Shown one piece after another: positions 26,650-35,775 of a DNA stretch of 64,000 nt. The stretch is taken from positions 1,178,001 to 1,242,000 of the forward strand of contig OY762707.1 in assembly GCA_963666295.1 (NCBI GenBank), written 5' to 3'. The notes under the pieces were generated by a model. The model was not told the DNA's origin. It searched no databases and worked only from the letters and a program-made list of their open reading frames with translations. The position numbers and the translations under genes are program-made. Numbering within the stretch: the stretch's first letter is position 1; every line of letters begins with the position of its first letter. The DNA comes from QZKY01 sp963666295 (GTDB lineage: Bacteria; Pseudomonadota; Gammaproteobacteria; Burkholderiales; Burkholderiaceae_D).

Positions 26650-26754
26650 AAGGTCGCTCCAAAACACCAGATTAACAAATGTCTACAGTGTGTAGTATCA
26701 GGGGCAATTCCCTATTTTCTATTGCATAATTTATTCATTTTGCGCTTGCTCAAC

Positions 26755-28803
26755 ATGTCACTGACCAAATCTGCCTCAGCTGCCAGCAAACTTGCCCGCT
26801 TCGGTTTGCGCACGGATATGGATCTGGTTTTGCATCTGCCCTTGCGTTATGAAGATGAAACCAGATTGCTGAGCATCAAGGAGGCGCGTTTTCATGGAAC
26901 TGGCGCGGTACAAGTCGAAGGCATCGTCAGCTCTTGCGAAATTCAGACCAAGCCACGTCGCCAACTGATCGTTGTACTTGCGGACGATTCTGAGCAGCTG
27001 GTACTGCGTTTCCTGAATTTTTATGGCAGTCAGGTCAGGCAATTTTCCGTCGGCAATCGCATGCGTGTGCGCGGTGAAATCCGAGATGGCTTTTTTGGCC
27101 TCGAAATGGTGCATCCTGCCTATCAATCCGTTCTGGAAGAGACACCACTACCAACGACTCTGACGCCTGTTTATCCATCAGGAGAAAAACTTACGCAAAA
27201 TTATTTGCGCAAGGCGATTGCCTCCACGCTGGAACGAACCGCGCTTACTGACACGCTTCCCGATGCGCTACTTGCACAAATCGGCCTGCCTGCATTCAGG
27301 GATGCCATCCTGTTCTTGCATCGCCCACCTGCTGAAACCGCCACACAGAGTCTTGTCGATCGCTCCCATCCGGCATGGCAACGCATCAAGTTTGACGAAT
27401 TGTTGGCCCAACAAATTTCGATGCGGCGCGCCGTGGCAGCGCGTCACAAAAACGCGGCACCTGCACTGGCCGTCAAAGGGGAAATCAGCCGTGCATTTCA
27501 TGCCAGCCTGCCATTCAAGCTTACCGACGAGCAGGTGCGCGTGCTAACGGAAATCAGCGCAGACATATCTGGATCAACCCCGATGCAGCGCCTGTTGCAA
27601 GGGGATGTCGGCAGCGGGAAAACAATCGTGGCAGCACTTGCTGCAGCCCAGGCTATCGATAGTGGCTATCAGGTCGCGCTCATGGCACCGACCGAAATTC
27701 TGGCGGAGCAACATTTTCAGCGTATCGCTGAACGGATGATGCCGTTGGGCGTCAGTATTGTCTGGCTGAGTGGCCAACAGAAAAAGAGAGAGAAAACCGA
27801 CACGCAGAAACTGATAGCATCCGGTGCAGCGCAGCTGGTGATTGGCACGCATGCCTTGCTTCAAGACACGGTGCAATTTGCCCATTTAGGTCTGGTGATT
27901 ATTGATGAACAACACCGCTTCGGCGTCGGCCAGCGGCTTTCACTACGCAACAAGGGCGAAAACGATACCCTGCCACATCAGCTGATGATGAGCGCCACAC
28001 CGATTCCACGCACACTGGCCATGACGTACTATGCCAATCTGGACGTATCCGTCATTCAGGCGTTGCCGCCTGGTCGCACGCCAGTAATCACTCGTCTGGT
28101 TGACCGGCAACGCCGGGATGAAGTTATTGCCCGCATCCATGCCGCTGCACTTGCAGGAAAGCAAGCTTACTGGGTTTGCCCACTAATTGAAGAATCTGAA
28201 GCCTTGCAGTTGCAAACAGCCACCGATACACATGCCATGCTGCGCGACGCCTTGCCCGACTTGGCCATCGGACTGATTCATGGTCGTCTAAAATCGGAAG
28301 AAAAGCAGACGATCATGGAAGATTTCGCGCTGGGTCGCCTGCACCTGTTGGTCACGACGACGGTGATAGAAGTCGGCGTCGACGTGCCTAATGCCTCTCT
28401 GATGATCATAGAACATGCCGAGCGCTTCGGTCTGTCACAACTCCACCAGTTGCGCGGACGGGTAGGGCGCGGCTCAACCGCCAGTGTGTGCCTGCTGCTG
28501 TATCAAAGCCCGTTGGGCGCAACCGCCAGGGAACGCCTGATGACGATGCGTGAAACCACCGACGGGTTTGAAATTGCGCGCCGCGACCTGGAAATTCGCG
28601 GCCCTGGCGAATTTCTCGGTGCGCGGCAGTCGGGCGTTCCGGTGCTGCGTTTTGCCAATCTTGAAACGGATCAGGAACTGGTTGAATGCGCGCGGAACGT
28701 TGCCAATGCCTTACTCGCCCATTCTTCAACGGAAAATACCGCAATCCTGGATGCGCATCTTTCACGCTGGCTAGGGGCGAAAGAAGATTTCATGCAGGTT
28801 TGA
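26755..28803 (+). CDS. recG: ATP-dependent DNA helicase RecG
   Basis: Regresses stalled replication forks and processes Holliday junctions and R-loops. The 682-residue protein starts MSLTKSASAASKLARFG. It has the N-terminal wedge/OB domain (to about residue 220), Walker A GDVGSGKTIVA near 283, the DExH-type box IIDEQHRFGVGQR near 382, SATPIPRTL near 414, and RecG-specific QLHQLRGRVGRG near 560. An in-frame open stretch of 47 codons upstream lacks a good ribosome site and is not counted. A possible small antisense ORF overlaps its last 14 bases. Confidence 0.95.
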   Translation: MSLTKSASAASKLARFGLRTDMDLVLHLPLRYEDETRLLSIKEARFHGTGAVQVEGIVSSCEIQTKPRRQLIVVLADDSEQLVLRFLNFYGSQVRQFSVGNRMRVRGEIRDGFFGLEMVHPAYQSVLEETPLPTTLTPVYPSGEKLTQNYLRKAIASTLERTALTDTLPDALLAQIGLPAFRDAILFLHRPPAETATQSLVDRSHPAWQRIKFDELLAQQISMRRAVAARHKNAAPALAVKGEISRAFHASLPFKLTDEQVRVLTEISADISGSTPMQRLLQGDVGSGKTIVAALAAAQAIDSGYQVALMAPTEILAEQHFQRIAERMMPLGVSIVWLSGQQKKREKTDTQKLIASGAAQLVIGTHALLQDTVQFAHLGLVIIDEQHRFGVGQRLSLRNKGENDTLPHQLMMSATPIPRTLAMTYYANLDVSVIQALPPGRTPVITRLVDRQRRDEVIARIHAAALAGKQAYWVCPLIEESEALQLQTATDTHAMLRDALPDLAIGLIHGRLKSEEKQTIMEDFALGRLHLLVTTTVIEVGVDVPNASLMIIEHAERFGLSQLHQLRGRVGRGSTASVCLLLYQSPLGATARERLMTMRETTDGFEIARRDLEIRGPGEFLGARQSGVPVLRFANLETDQELVECARNVANALLAHSSTENTAILDAHLSRWLGAKEDFMQV

Positions 28804-28969
28804 AAAATGATGAATTCCGCTTTGCAAAGCCATGGCTCCGGCAGCTTTGCCTAACACGCGCTTGTGCGCCGTGCTTCTCATATCCCTCTTCAAATTCTTC
28901 GGCGTCTCTTTCTGGTTTGATGCGTATGCACAACCTGTGCTGTGACACAATACGTTCTAAATCGTGCAT
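28790..28969 (-). CDS. Possible 59-residue antisense ORF between recG and ubiA
   Basis: An open frame with ATG at 28969 and AAGAG about eight bases upstream. The product is hydrophilic, rich in Arg, Glu and His, with an acidic AEEFEEGYE segment and a basic C-terminus, and no membrane helix. It fills the 188-base gap between recG and ubiA and overlaps the recG end. I recognise no family. In related bacteria oxyR often lies between recG and ubiA; this frame does not resemble LysR proteins. It may be chance. Confidence 0.25.
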   Translation of the reverse strand: MHDLERIVSQHRLCIRIKPERDAEEFEEGYEKHGAQARVRQSCRSHGFAKRNSSFFKPA

Positions 28970-28991
28970 ATAGAAATCTCTTGACCGTTAA

Positions 28992-29849
28992 ATGAGACAG
29001 CGCCTCACCCTCTACCTGCAACTGGTTCGATTGGACAAACCCATTGGTAACTTGCTGTTGCTGTGGCCGACCCTGGGCGCTCTATGGATTGCTTCTAACG
29101 GCCGACCTGCATGGCATCTGATTGGCATTTTTACACTGGGCACCTTTCTGATGCGCGCTGCCGGTTGTGCAATCAATGATTTCGCTGATCGCAATTTCGA
29201 CCGTCACGTGAAGCGCACTGTTGATCGGCCGCTGACCAGCGGCAAGATCAAATCGTGGGAAGCGCTGTTGATTGCAGGGATATTAGCGATAACAGCCTTT
29301 ATGCTGGTGATACCCCTCAATGCCCTAACAATGCAATTAACGATACCGGCGGTTGTAATTGCTGGAACTTATCCCTACTTCAAACGCTTTTTTGCCATTC
29401 CACAAGCCTATTTGGGCATTGCTTTCGGCTGTGGCATTCCAATGGCCTTTGCCGCCGTTCAAAACACCATTCCGATCACGGCCTGGTATCTGATGCTAGC
29501 GAATATTTTCTGGGCCTGCGCTTATGACACCGCGTACGCAATGGTGGATCGCGATGACGATCTTAAAATCGGCATGCGCACTTCCGCCATCACCTTTGGG
29601 CGCTTTGATGTCCTGGCCATCATGGTTTGCTATCTGTGCACGTTTGCCATTTTGCTTGCCGTTGGCTGGTCTGTTGGTTTGCGTGGCTGGTTTATCGGTG
29701 GCTTGCTGGTTGCACTTGCCTGCGCTGTTTATCACTACCGTTTGATTGAGAAGCGCGAGCGCATGCGTTGTTTTGCGGCATTTCGGCACAACAACTGGCT
29801 GGGCGCCGCAATTTTCCTGGGCATCGCGCTAGACTACGCCTTGCGTTAG
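28992..29849 (+). CDS. ubiA: 4-hydroxybenzoate octaprenyltransferase UbiA
   Basis: Inner-membrane prenyltransferase that joins 4-hydroxybenzoate to the polyprenyl tail in ubiquinone synthesis. The 285-residue protein has the first Asp-rich motif NDFADRNFDRHVKRT near residue 58 and the second, DRDDDLKIGMRT, near 181, with about eight hydrophobic helices. Stands 188 bases after recG. Dxs and IspA in this window feed the same isoprenoid supply. A chorismate lyase gene, often its neighbour, is not present here. Confidence 0.96.
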   Translation: MRQRLTLYLQLVRLDKPIGNLLLLWPTLGALWIASNGRPAWHLIGIFTLGTFLMRAAGCAINDFADRNFDRHVKRTVDRPLTSGKIKSWEALLIAGILAITAFMLVIPLNALTMQLTIPAVVIAGTYPYFKRFFAIPQAYLGIAFGCGIPMAFAAVQNTIPITAWYLMLANIFWACAYDTAYAMVDRDDDLKIGMRTSAITFGRFDVLAIMVCYLCTFAILLAVGWSVGLRGWFIGGLLVALACAVYHYRLIEKRERMRCFAAFRHNNWLGAAIFLGIALDYALR

Positions 29850-29955
29850 CGTTATGCTTGAATCGTAGGTTTGCTTAATATCTCTCAAGGTATAGAAGCT
29901 TTTTTTTGCCTATACTTAATCAGCTTTTTTAATTAAAAGAATAAAGGGATGCAGC

Positions 29956-30273
29956 ATGAATGCTATCGATAAAACCAGTCAATCACGCGAAAAACTGATG
30001 GCCGATCTTAGAATTGTTTTTCGTGACACGGAAGAGCTGCTCGCGAATACGGGTCATACTGCCACGGAGGGCTTCAAGGTTGCGAAAGAAAAGCTGGAAG
30101 CTTCCTTGAGAACTGCTAAAGAAGAATTTATTCGTGTCGAAGAGACTGTCCTGGAAAAAACCAAGGAAGTTGCTCACGCAACAGATAACTACGTCCGAGA
30201 AAACCCGTGGCAAGCGGTCGGTATCAGTGCCGCTATCGGTCTCGTGATGGGTCTTTTAATCTCACGCAAATAA
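29956..30273 (+). CDS. YqjD/ElaB-family (DUF883) ribosome-associated membrane protein
   Basis: A 105-residue tail-anchored protein. A long charged helix of heptad character (about residues 10-75, rich in Lys, Glu and Ala) precedes a C-terminal helix NPWQAVGISAAIGLVMGLL with Gly-x3-Gly, ending in SRK. E. coli YqjD and ElaB of this family bind ribosomes to the inner membrane in stationary phase. It is followed by yqjE-like and yqjK-like genes, so the trio matches the E. coli yqjD-yqjE-yqjK order. Start preceded by AAAGGGATGCAGC. Confidence 0.88.
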   Translation: MNAIDKTSQSREKLMADLRIVFRDTEELLANTGHTATEGFKVAKEKLEASLRTAKEEFIRVEETVLEKTKEVAHATDNYVRENPWQAVGISAAIGLVMGLLISRK

Positions 30274-30276
30274 ATC

Positions 30277-30663
30277 GTGCCAATCTCGGATTCTTTAAGG
30301 CGGGTGGCCTCCAGCTTTCTGGCCATTTTCAAAACCCGTTTTGAACTTCTAACGCTGGAGTTGGAAGAGGAATCCACGCGCTTGTTTTCCTATTTGCTAT
30401 TTTCTCTGCTGGCGCTGTTTTTCCTTTGCCTGGCAATTTTGCTCGGTGTCCTGCTACTTGTGGTCGTTTTCTGGGACACACATCGGATAGGCATCATCGC
30501 CGGATTGAGTGGGGTGTTTGGCATTCTGGCCCTGATCATCGGATTAAGCGTGCGTCGCTGTTATCTCAACAAACCGCGCTTGCTCGACACCACGCTTTCG
30601 GAACTTGGTAAAGACATGGACGCTCTGAAACCTGTCCGGGATGAAGGTGCGCCCGATGAATAA
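30277..30663 (+). CDS. Phage-holin-like membrane protein, YqjE family
   Basis: A 128-residue protein with GTG start, beginning three bases after the yqjD-like gene. An amphipathic N-terminal region with FLAIFKTRFELLTLELEEE precedes two transmembrane helices (about residues 44-66 and 72-95), the pattern of the holin-superfamily III/YqjE group. The C-terminal tail is charged and ends in GAPDE. Despite the family name no prophage genes surround it. Overlaps the next gene by eight bases. Confidence 0.82.
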   Translation: MPISDSLRRVASSFLAIFKTRFELLTLELEEESTRLFSYLLFSLLALFFLCLAILLGVLLLVVVFWDTHRIGIIAGLSGVFGILALIIGLSVRRCYLNKPRLLDTTLSELGKDMDALKPVRDEGAPDE

Positions 30664-30955
30664 ACAGGCATCGCGGGCGCAACGCCGTGCTGAATTGCTT
30701 GCGCTTTGTCAGCAGCAGCGGGTAGAAGTCGCCGCTCAAATGCATACCGCCAGAAGTTCGCTCAATGCTGCCAATGCCGGCCTCAACCTGATCGGCCAGA
30801 TAAAGCGAAAACCGTGGTTGGCCGGTGGGTTGATACTAGCCGTGATTGTCATCAAACCGCGCCGCATCCGAAGCTTTTTTGAAAAGAGCTTCGTTATCTG
30901 GCAAGCATGGCGCCTGATGGCACCAGCCGTTCAGAAATTGCTTGCAAAGCGCTGA
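30656..30955 (+). CDS. YqjK-like small membrane protein
   Basis: A 99-residue protein with a basic N-terminal helix (QASRAQRRAELLALCQQQR), a region rich in Ala and Asn, and a single hydrophobic segment near residues 48-64 (WLAGGLILAVIVI), then a basic C-terminus. Length, topology and position match YqjK, third member of the yqjD-yqjE-yqjK set. The ATG at 30656 overlaps the yqjE end by eight bases, so coupling is likely. Function is unknown even in E. coli. Confidence 0.75.
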   Translation: MNKQASRAQRRAELLALCQQQRVEVAAQMHTARSSLNAANAGLNLIGQIKRKPWLAGGLILAVIVIKPRRIRSFFEKSFVIWQAWRLMAPAVQKLLAKR

Positions 30956-31106
30956 AGAGGCGGAGATCCGTTTGAAATGCTGCGCACTCTGCGTGCAGAT
31001 TCCGACGCCCTCCAATGAATGAGGTAAGGAGAAAAATGGCAACGCACAACACAGCCGGTCATTTGCGCAAGCCTTTAATCCCCCCTTTTTCTCTAAAAAA
31101 TCCTGA

Positions 31107-32534
31107 TCAGATTTCCTTCGCCAATTTGGCAGCCATGCCAATATAGTTGCTTGGCGTCATAGCCAGCAGACGCATTTTGGCATCTTCAGGAATGGCAAGA
31201 TTCCTGATGAATGCATGCAACCCATCCTTTTCAATTCCTTTGCCGCGCGTCAACGCCTTTAATTGTTCGTATGGATTTTCCACACCGTAGCGTCGCATAA
31301 CGGTTTGCACCGGTTCGGCCAGTACTTCCCATGCATTGTCCAAATCTTCTGCAATGCGCTCTGCATTGATTTCCAGTTTGCTCAACCCGCGTAGCGTACT
31401 GTTGTAAGCCAAGACGGAATAGCCAAAAGCAATCCCAATATTGCGCAATACCGTGGAATCGGTCAGATCGCGCTGCCAGCGCGAAATCGGCAGCTTTTCA
31501 GACATGTGACGCAAAAGCGCATTTGCGAGTCCCAAATTGCCTTCAGAATTTTCAAAATCGATGGGATTAACCTTGTGCGGCATGGTACTTGAACCGATCT
31601 CTCCAGGCAGGGTGCGCTGTTTGAAATAACCCAGCGAAATATACGACCAGATATCGCGATCTAGGTCGATCAGAATGGTATTAATGCGTGCGATCGCATC
31701 AAACAATTCTGCCATGTAATCATGTGGCTCAATCTGTATGGTGTAAGGATTGTAAGTGAGTCCTAACTTACTTTCGATTACATCACGCGAAAAAGCTTCC
31801 CAGTCGAAGTCTGGATAGGCGGACAGGTGAGCATTGAAATTGCCAACGGCGCCATTCATCTTGCCCAGGATTTCAACTTCGCCTGCCTTTTTGGCCGCCC
31901 GGCGCAAGCGCGCCACGACGTTGGCCATTTCCTTGCCAAGCGTCGTTGGACTGGCGGTTTGACCATGCGTACGTGACAGCATTGGAATTTCTGCCGTTGC
32001 ATGGGCCAGTTCCGTAAGATTGTCAATGACAGCATTCAACGCCGGCAGCAGCACATCATTGCGTGCTGTTTTTAGCATCATTCCGTGAGAGGTATTGTTG
32101 ATGTCTTCCGAGGTGCATGCAAAATGAATGAACTCGGCAGCGGCCTGCAATTCTGCCGATACATCCGAGTCAACAGCTTCCCGCATGACTTGTAAATGCC
32201 CCATTTCTTCCGGTAAAGGCAGTCCGGATGATTCCTTCATCCAATATTCAACGGCCTTTACGTCATGATTGGTAACAGACTCAATAGCCTTGATACGCTC
32301 GGCATCGGCTTCATGAAACTCGTTGGCGAGACGATCCAGAAAAGCATTGGTTTTAGCTGAGAAGGGCTTGAATTCCTCAAATCCGGCATTTGACAACGCA
32401 CGCAACCAGGCAACCTCCACCTTGACACGATGTTGCATAAACCCGGCTTCAGACAGAATAGGGCGCAGCAAGCTGGTGCGACTGGCATAACGACCATCTA
32501 ACGGGGAAAGGGCGGTAAGTGGAGTGAGAAGCAT
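31107..32534 (-). CDS. purB: Adenylosuccinate lyase PurB
   Basis: Catalyses two beta-eliminations in purine synthesis (SAICAR to AICAR, and adenylosuccinate to AMP). The 475-residue protein is of the E. coli type, beginning LTALSPLDGRYASRT. TSEDINNTSHGMML near residue 140, SRTHGQTASPTTLGKEMA near 185 with the catalytic His, and the superfamily signature GSSTMPHKVNPIDFENSEGN near 313 are all intact. Its 3' end faces the yqjK-like gene across a 150-base gap; the gap to the gst gene upstream is about 195 bases and should contain both promoters. Confidence 0.96.
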   Translation of the reverse strand: MLLTPLTALSPLDGRYASRTSLLRPILSEAGFMQHRVKVEVAWLRALSNAGFEEFKPFSAKTNAFLDRLANEFHEADAERIKAIESVTNHDVKAVEYWMKESSGLPLPEEMGHLQVMREAVDSDVSAELQAAAEFIHFACTSEDINNTSHGMMLKTARNDVLLPALNAVIDNLTELAHATAEIPMLSRTHGQTASPTTLGKEMANVVARLRRAAKKAGEVEILGKMNGAVGNFNAHLSAYPDFDWEAFSRDVIESKLGLTYNPYTIQIEPHDYMAELFDAIARINTILIDLDRDIWSYISLGYFKQRTLPGEIGSSTMPHKVNPIDFENSEGNLGLANALLRHMSEKLPISRWQRDLTDSTVLRNIGIAFGYSVLAYNSTLRGLSKLEINAERIAEDLDNAWEVLAEPVQTVMRRYGVENPYEQLKALTRGKGIEKDGLHAFIRNLAIPEDAKMRLLAMTPSNYIGMAAKLAKEI

Positions 32535-32731
32535 GGTTCAAACCTTAGGTATAAGAAATAGCTAAAATAGTGCGCTTGAAAAGCCAACATTCTATCATTT
32601 CGAAATATGTCAGAATCTGCCATATTCCTGACTAATTATGTTGTATATATGCAAACGAGATTTAGTTTTCTAGCGATGATATACTCTAAAGTATTATCAT
32701 TCGATACCTCCTTTCTTTCGCATTCCTTATG

Positions 32732-33340
32732 ATGAAACTTTTCGGTACGCTCACCAGTCCCTATGTTAGAAAGGTCCGTGTTGTCTTGGCCGAAAAGATG
32801 CTGGATTACCAATTTATCGTTGAAGATATCAGCTCGCCCAACCCGCGAATCCAGGAAGTAAACCCTTTAGGTAAAGTTCCCTGCCTAGTGATGGACGACG
32901 GTTATGCCCTTTATGATTCCCGCGTGATCGTGGAATACCTGGATTCGATGTCACCGGTTTGCAAACTGATTCCCGTCAATGGACGTGAACGGGTTGAGGT
33001 AAAGTGCTGGGAAGCCTTGGCCGACGGCGTCATGGATGCGGCTGTTCTGGTACGCCTTGAAACCAAACGTCCCGTCGAGCTGCAAGGAAAAGACTGGATT
33101 CAAAATCAAATGGGGAAAATTGAATCCGGTTTGCTGGCAATGTCCAACCAGCTTGCTGACAAGCCATTTTGCAATGGCAACCACTATTCTCTGGCTGACG
33201 CTGCCGTCGGTTGTGCGCTCGGATGGGTCGATTTCCGTTACCCGGAAATTCCTTGGCGCGAGTTTTATTCAAATCTCGCCCAGCTTTATGACAAGCTGGC
33301 CGCGCGCCCTTCATTTCAGGAAACCGTTCCGAGAGGTTGA
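32732..33340 (+). CDS. Glutathione S-transferase family protein (YibF-like)
   Basis: A 202-residue two-domain GST: thioredoxin-like N-terminus starting MKLFGTLTSPYVRKVRVV, with the catalytic Ser position in TSPY, cis-Pro in GKVPCLVMDD near residue 48, and the SNAIL/TRAIL-like YDSRVIVEYLD near 60. The all-helical C-terminal domain contains SLADAAVGCALGW near 148. Closest in layout to E. coli YibF. Substrate unknown; glutathione would come from gshA and gshB of this window. The frame opens with two Met; the second is chosen from the family start. Confidence 0.88.
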   Translation: MKLFGTLTSPYVRKVRVVLAEKMLDYQFIVEDISSPNPRIQEVNPLGKVPCLVMDDGYALYDSRVIVEYLDSMSPVCKLIPVNGRERVEVKCWEALADGVMDAAVLVRLETKRPVELQGKDWIQNQMGKIESGLLAMSNQLADKPFCNGNHYSLADAAVGCALGWVDFRYPEIPWREFYSNLAQLYDKLAARPSFQETVPRG

Positions 33341-33351
33341 TTCTTTCGCGC

Positions 33352-34293
33352 TTAGTGCTTTTTTTCCTGACGCGTTTCCAGTAATTCCTTTGCTGTTGCA
33401 TAAGTTGACAGTGACTTGTGCCGGACATCGAAAAAGGTTGCCGTAATTCCGCTGCCAATAATAATAGCCATTCCTAACCAGCCGACCCACCCCAGTTTGT
33501 CGTCCCAGAACAAAATTCCCCAAATACTGGAAAAAACAATCCCGGTATATTGCAGGTTGGCTGTTACCAGCGTCTTGCCCAATTGGTAAGCGCGCGTCAT
33601 GGCGATCTGACCAACGGCAGCACAAATGCCTATCACCATGAGTTGGCCGAAACCAGTCAAATCATGCGTATGCCAGATAATACCGTCGCTCTCAGGCAAG
33701 CAGGCGCGAATCACACAGGCAATTGCGCCACCGACTGTGCCATAAGCACCAAAATAAAATACAACCCGATCTTCCTGCTCTCCTAATTGACCCAGGCGTC
33801 GGACTTGCAGATAAACCAGTGCCGCCATCATGCCCGAAATCAGGCCAATGAACCCCCACAGTGACTGCTCCGCCTGAATGGCAGGGCGCAACAATAAAGC
33901 CACACCAACAAAACTGCACAGCACCGCCAGCACCAGCCCCCACTCGAAACGTGTTTTGCCTTGCCATAAATTGATGGCAAACAAAATTAAGGCCAACCAA
34001 ATTGGCGACATATAGTTCAGGGTCATCGCCGTAGCGATCGGCAGCTTGCTCATCGCATAAAACCACAAGCCGAACGCTGTCGCGCCTATCGCGGCACGCC
34101 AGAAATGCGCCATTGGATAAGGTGTGCGGAACGTGCCGCCACGTATAAAAATAATCCCGGCAGTAAGCACAACCCCCACCAGGCTGCGGTACATGACGAG
34201 CTCGACAATTGAGTAGGTTTCAGCTGCAAACTTCACGCCCACACCCATGATGGAAAACATGAACGCTGCCAGTAACATCCATAGGGAGTGCAT
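33352..34293 (-). CDS. EamA-family (drug/metabolite) transporter
   Basis: A 313-residue inner-membrane protein with ten predicted helices in two EamA repeats (about residues 1-135 and 145-285). FSIMGVGVKFAAETYSIVELV near the N-terminus and LNYMSPIWLAL near residue 93 are typical of the DMT superfamily; a short basic tail follows the last helix. Ends 11 bases from the convergent gst gene. Substrate cannot be read from the sequence. Relatives include exporters of amino acids, riboflavin and S-adenosylmethionine. Confidence 0.85.
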   Translation of the reverse strand: MHSLWMLLAAFMFSIMGVGVKFAAETYSIVELVMYRSLVGVVLTAGIIFIRGGTFRTPYPMAHFWRAAIGATAFGLWFYAMSKLPIATAMTLNYMSPIWLALILFAINLWQGKTRFEWGLVLAVLCSFVGVALLLRPAIQAEQSLWGFIGLISGMMAALVYLQVRRLGQLGEQEDRVVFYFGAYGTVGGAIACVIRACLPESDGIIWHTHDLTGFGQLMVIGICAAVGQIAMTRAYQLGKTLVTANLQYTGIVFSSIWGILFWDDKLGWVGWLGMAIIIGSGITATFFDVRHKSLSTYATAKELLETRQEKKH

Positions 34294-34640
34294 GCCGAAT
34301 TGTCCGTAATGGCGTTGGATTAGAATCCAGGGTTTCCTACCCTGGTTGTAAGCCGGTCATAGTACTCCTTGTCCATATGAAACACCAGAAGGCTTCCAGC
34401 TCTCCATCAAGTGCGGTAATCCCTGCAATTGGCCGCGCGTTATTTTTAAATTCTGTAAACAACACATTGCTAAACATGAAGGCAAAGACAAACTATAATT
34501 GGCGACTACAAAATTCACTATTAAGCTGTATCAGGTTCAATTTAACCCTTTTTTGCGCCAAATATTCTCTTGGGCGCGCAAATTAATCGCCTTGTTGAAT
34601 TTGTTTTACAATGCCTGCAACAATGCCAGGGAAATAAGCA
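34294..34640. other. 347-base gap between the EamA transporter and xseB
   Basis: No convincing gene; two short open frames lack ribosome sites and sit in AT-rich sequence. Near the transporter there is a perfect hairpin (34327-34345). A TATAAT hexamer at 34494-34499 may be part of the promoter for xseB-ispA-dxs, but I see no good -35 element at normal spacing. Confidence 0.5.
34327..34345. repeat. Perfect inverted repeat upstream of the EamA transporter
   Basis: CCAGGGT-TTCCT-ACCCTGG, seven-base-pair arms. It lies 34 bases before the transporter start, where an operator or a leader hairpin could act; no T-run supports a terminator. Confidence 0.5.
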
Positions 34641-34883
34641 ATGTCCAGAAAAAGCACCGGCAGCCGTCAACCTGTTTCATTTGAATCAGCCATGACGGAA
34701 CTGGAACAATTGGTTAAACAGATGGAATCGGGTGAATTGCCACTGGGCTCTTCTGTTGCCGCGTATGAACGCGGCGCACAACTCATCAAATATTGTGCGT
34801 CTCAACTTGAGAAAGTTGAAGGTCAGGTAAAACTGCTGGAAATCGAGTCCCTCAAACCTTATACAACCCCAACGACGGAGTGA
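34641..34883 (+). CDS. xseB: Exodeoxyribonuclease VII small subunit
   Basis: The 80-residue small subunit of exonuclease VII, which degrades single-stranded DNA with XseA. The core is SFESAMTELEQLVKQMESGELPL followed by a second helix ending in KLLEIE; this matches the coiled-coil hairpin of the family. First gene of xseB-ispA-dxs, the order conserved in E. coli. The catalytic subunit gene xseA is not in the window. The start GTCCAG-type region after AATAAGCA has a modest ribosome site. Confidence 0.93.
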   Translation: MSRKSTGSRQPVSFESAMTELEQLVKQMESGELPLGSSVAAYERGAQLIKYCASQLEKVEGQVKLLEIESLKPYTTPTTE

Positions 34884-34885
34884 CG

Positions 34886-35773
34886 ATGACTGAGAGCTTT
34901 AATGACTGGATGCTTTCTAAGCAGCAAGCCATGGAGGATGCGCTCTCGGCTTACTTGCCATCATCGCAGCAAAAACCTACGCGCCTCCATCAGGCCATGC
35001 GTTACACCACACTTGATGGTGGCAAGCGCGTTCGCCCTTTGCTGGTCTTTGCTGCCGGCTCTCTTTTTGACGCAAATCTGTCTTTGCTTGTACGCGCGGC
35101 AACGGCCGTTGAAATGATTCACGTCTATTCTCTGGTTCATGACGATATGCCTTGCATGGATGATGATGCCCTCCGACGCGGCAAACCAACTGTGCATGCC
35201 AAATATGATGAGGCGACAGCGCTACTGGTTGGTGATGCCTTGCAGGCACAGGCTTTTTCTGTGCTTTCGGAAAGCAACGGCAACCCGGCCAATATCCTGG
35301 CCATGGTGCGTCTGCTGGCACATGCCGCTGGCTCTGCTGGCATGTGTGGGGGTCAGGCCATTGATCTGGCTAGTGTCGGCATTCCCCTGGAACTACCGGA
35401 ACTTGAGCAAATGCACCGCTTGAAAACAGGTGCTCTTTTGCGTGCTTCAGTATTTTTGGGCGCAACTTGTGGCAAAATTCTGTCTTCAGAAGAAGAAGCA
35501 GCCTTGGAAGGTTATTCGAAAGCCATTGGTCTGGCATTTCAGGTTGTTGATGATATTCTGGATGCAACCGCTGATTCGGTAACCCTTGGCAAAACTGCAG
35601 GTAAGGATGCTGCGGATAACAAGCCAACTTACGTATCCATTCTTGGTTTGGAGCAATCAAGAGAACTGGCAGAAAAGCTTTGTGAAGAAGCGCACGCCGT
35701 ATTAGCCCCCTTTAGTGATAAAGCAGAACGTTTGCGACAGATTGCAGATTTTGTTGTGCGCAGGAATACTTGA
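34886..35773 (+). CDS. ispA: Farnesyl diphosphate synthase IspA
   Basis: Condenses IPP with DMAPP and GPP to make farnesyl diphosphate, precursor of undecaprenyl and ubiquinone chains. The 295-residue protein has the first Asp-rich motif VHDDMPCMDDD near residue 86 and the second, VVDDILD, near 223, with GGKRVRPLL near 47. The ATG at 34886 is chosen because the GGAG at the xseB stop lies five bases before it; an in-frame GTG at 34880 overlaps that stop. Followed two bases later by dxs. Confidence 0.95.
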   Translation: MTESFNDWMLSKQQAMEDALSAYLPSSQQKPTRLHQAMRYTTLDGGKRVRPLLVFAAGSLFDANLSLLVRAATAVEMIHVYSLVHDDMPCMDDDALRRGKPTVHAKYDEATALLVGDALQAQAFSVLSESNGNPANILAMVRLLAHAAGSAGMCGGQAIDLASVGIPLELPELEQMHRLKTGALLRASVFLGATCGKILSSEEEAALEGYSKAIGLAFQVVDDILDATADSVTLGKTAGKDAADNKPTYVSILGLEQSRELAEKLCEEAHAVLAPFSDKAERLRQIADFVVRRNT

Positions 35774-35775
35774 AA

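Noticed and set aside
26614..26754. Longer recG start giving 47 more residues
   Set aside because: The extension has no good ribosome site, overlaps the malQ start on the other strand, and the family start is at 26755.
29200..29216. CGTCACGTGAAG in ubiA as a third parS
   Set aside because: Only the central GTCACGTGAA part matches; the outer arms differ from the palindrome.
30277..30663. Holin-family name suggesting a prophage remnant
   Set aside because: The gene sits in a yqjD-yqjE-yqjK-type trio with core genes on both sides and no other phage functions.
34377..34586. Open frame before xseB
   Set aside because: AT-rich, no ribosome site, no recognisable motif, and a promoter-like TATAAT lies inside it.
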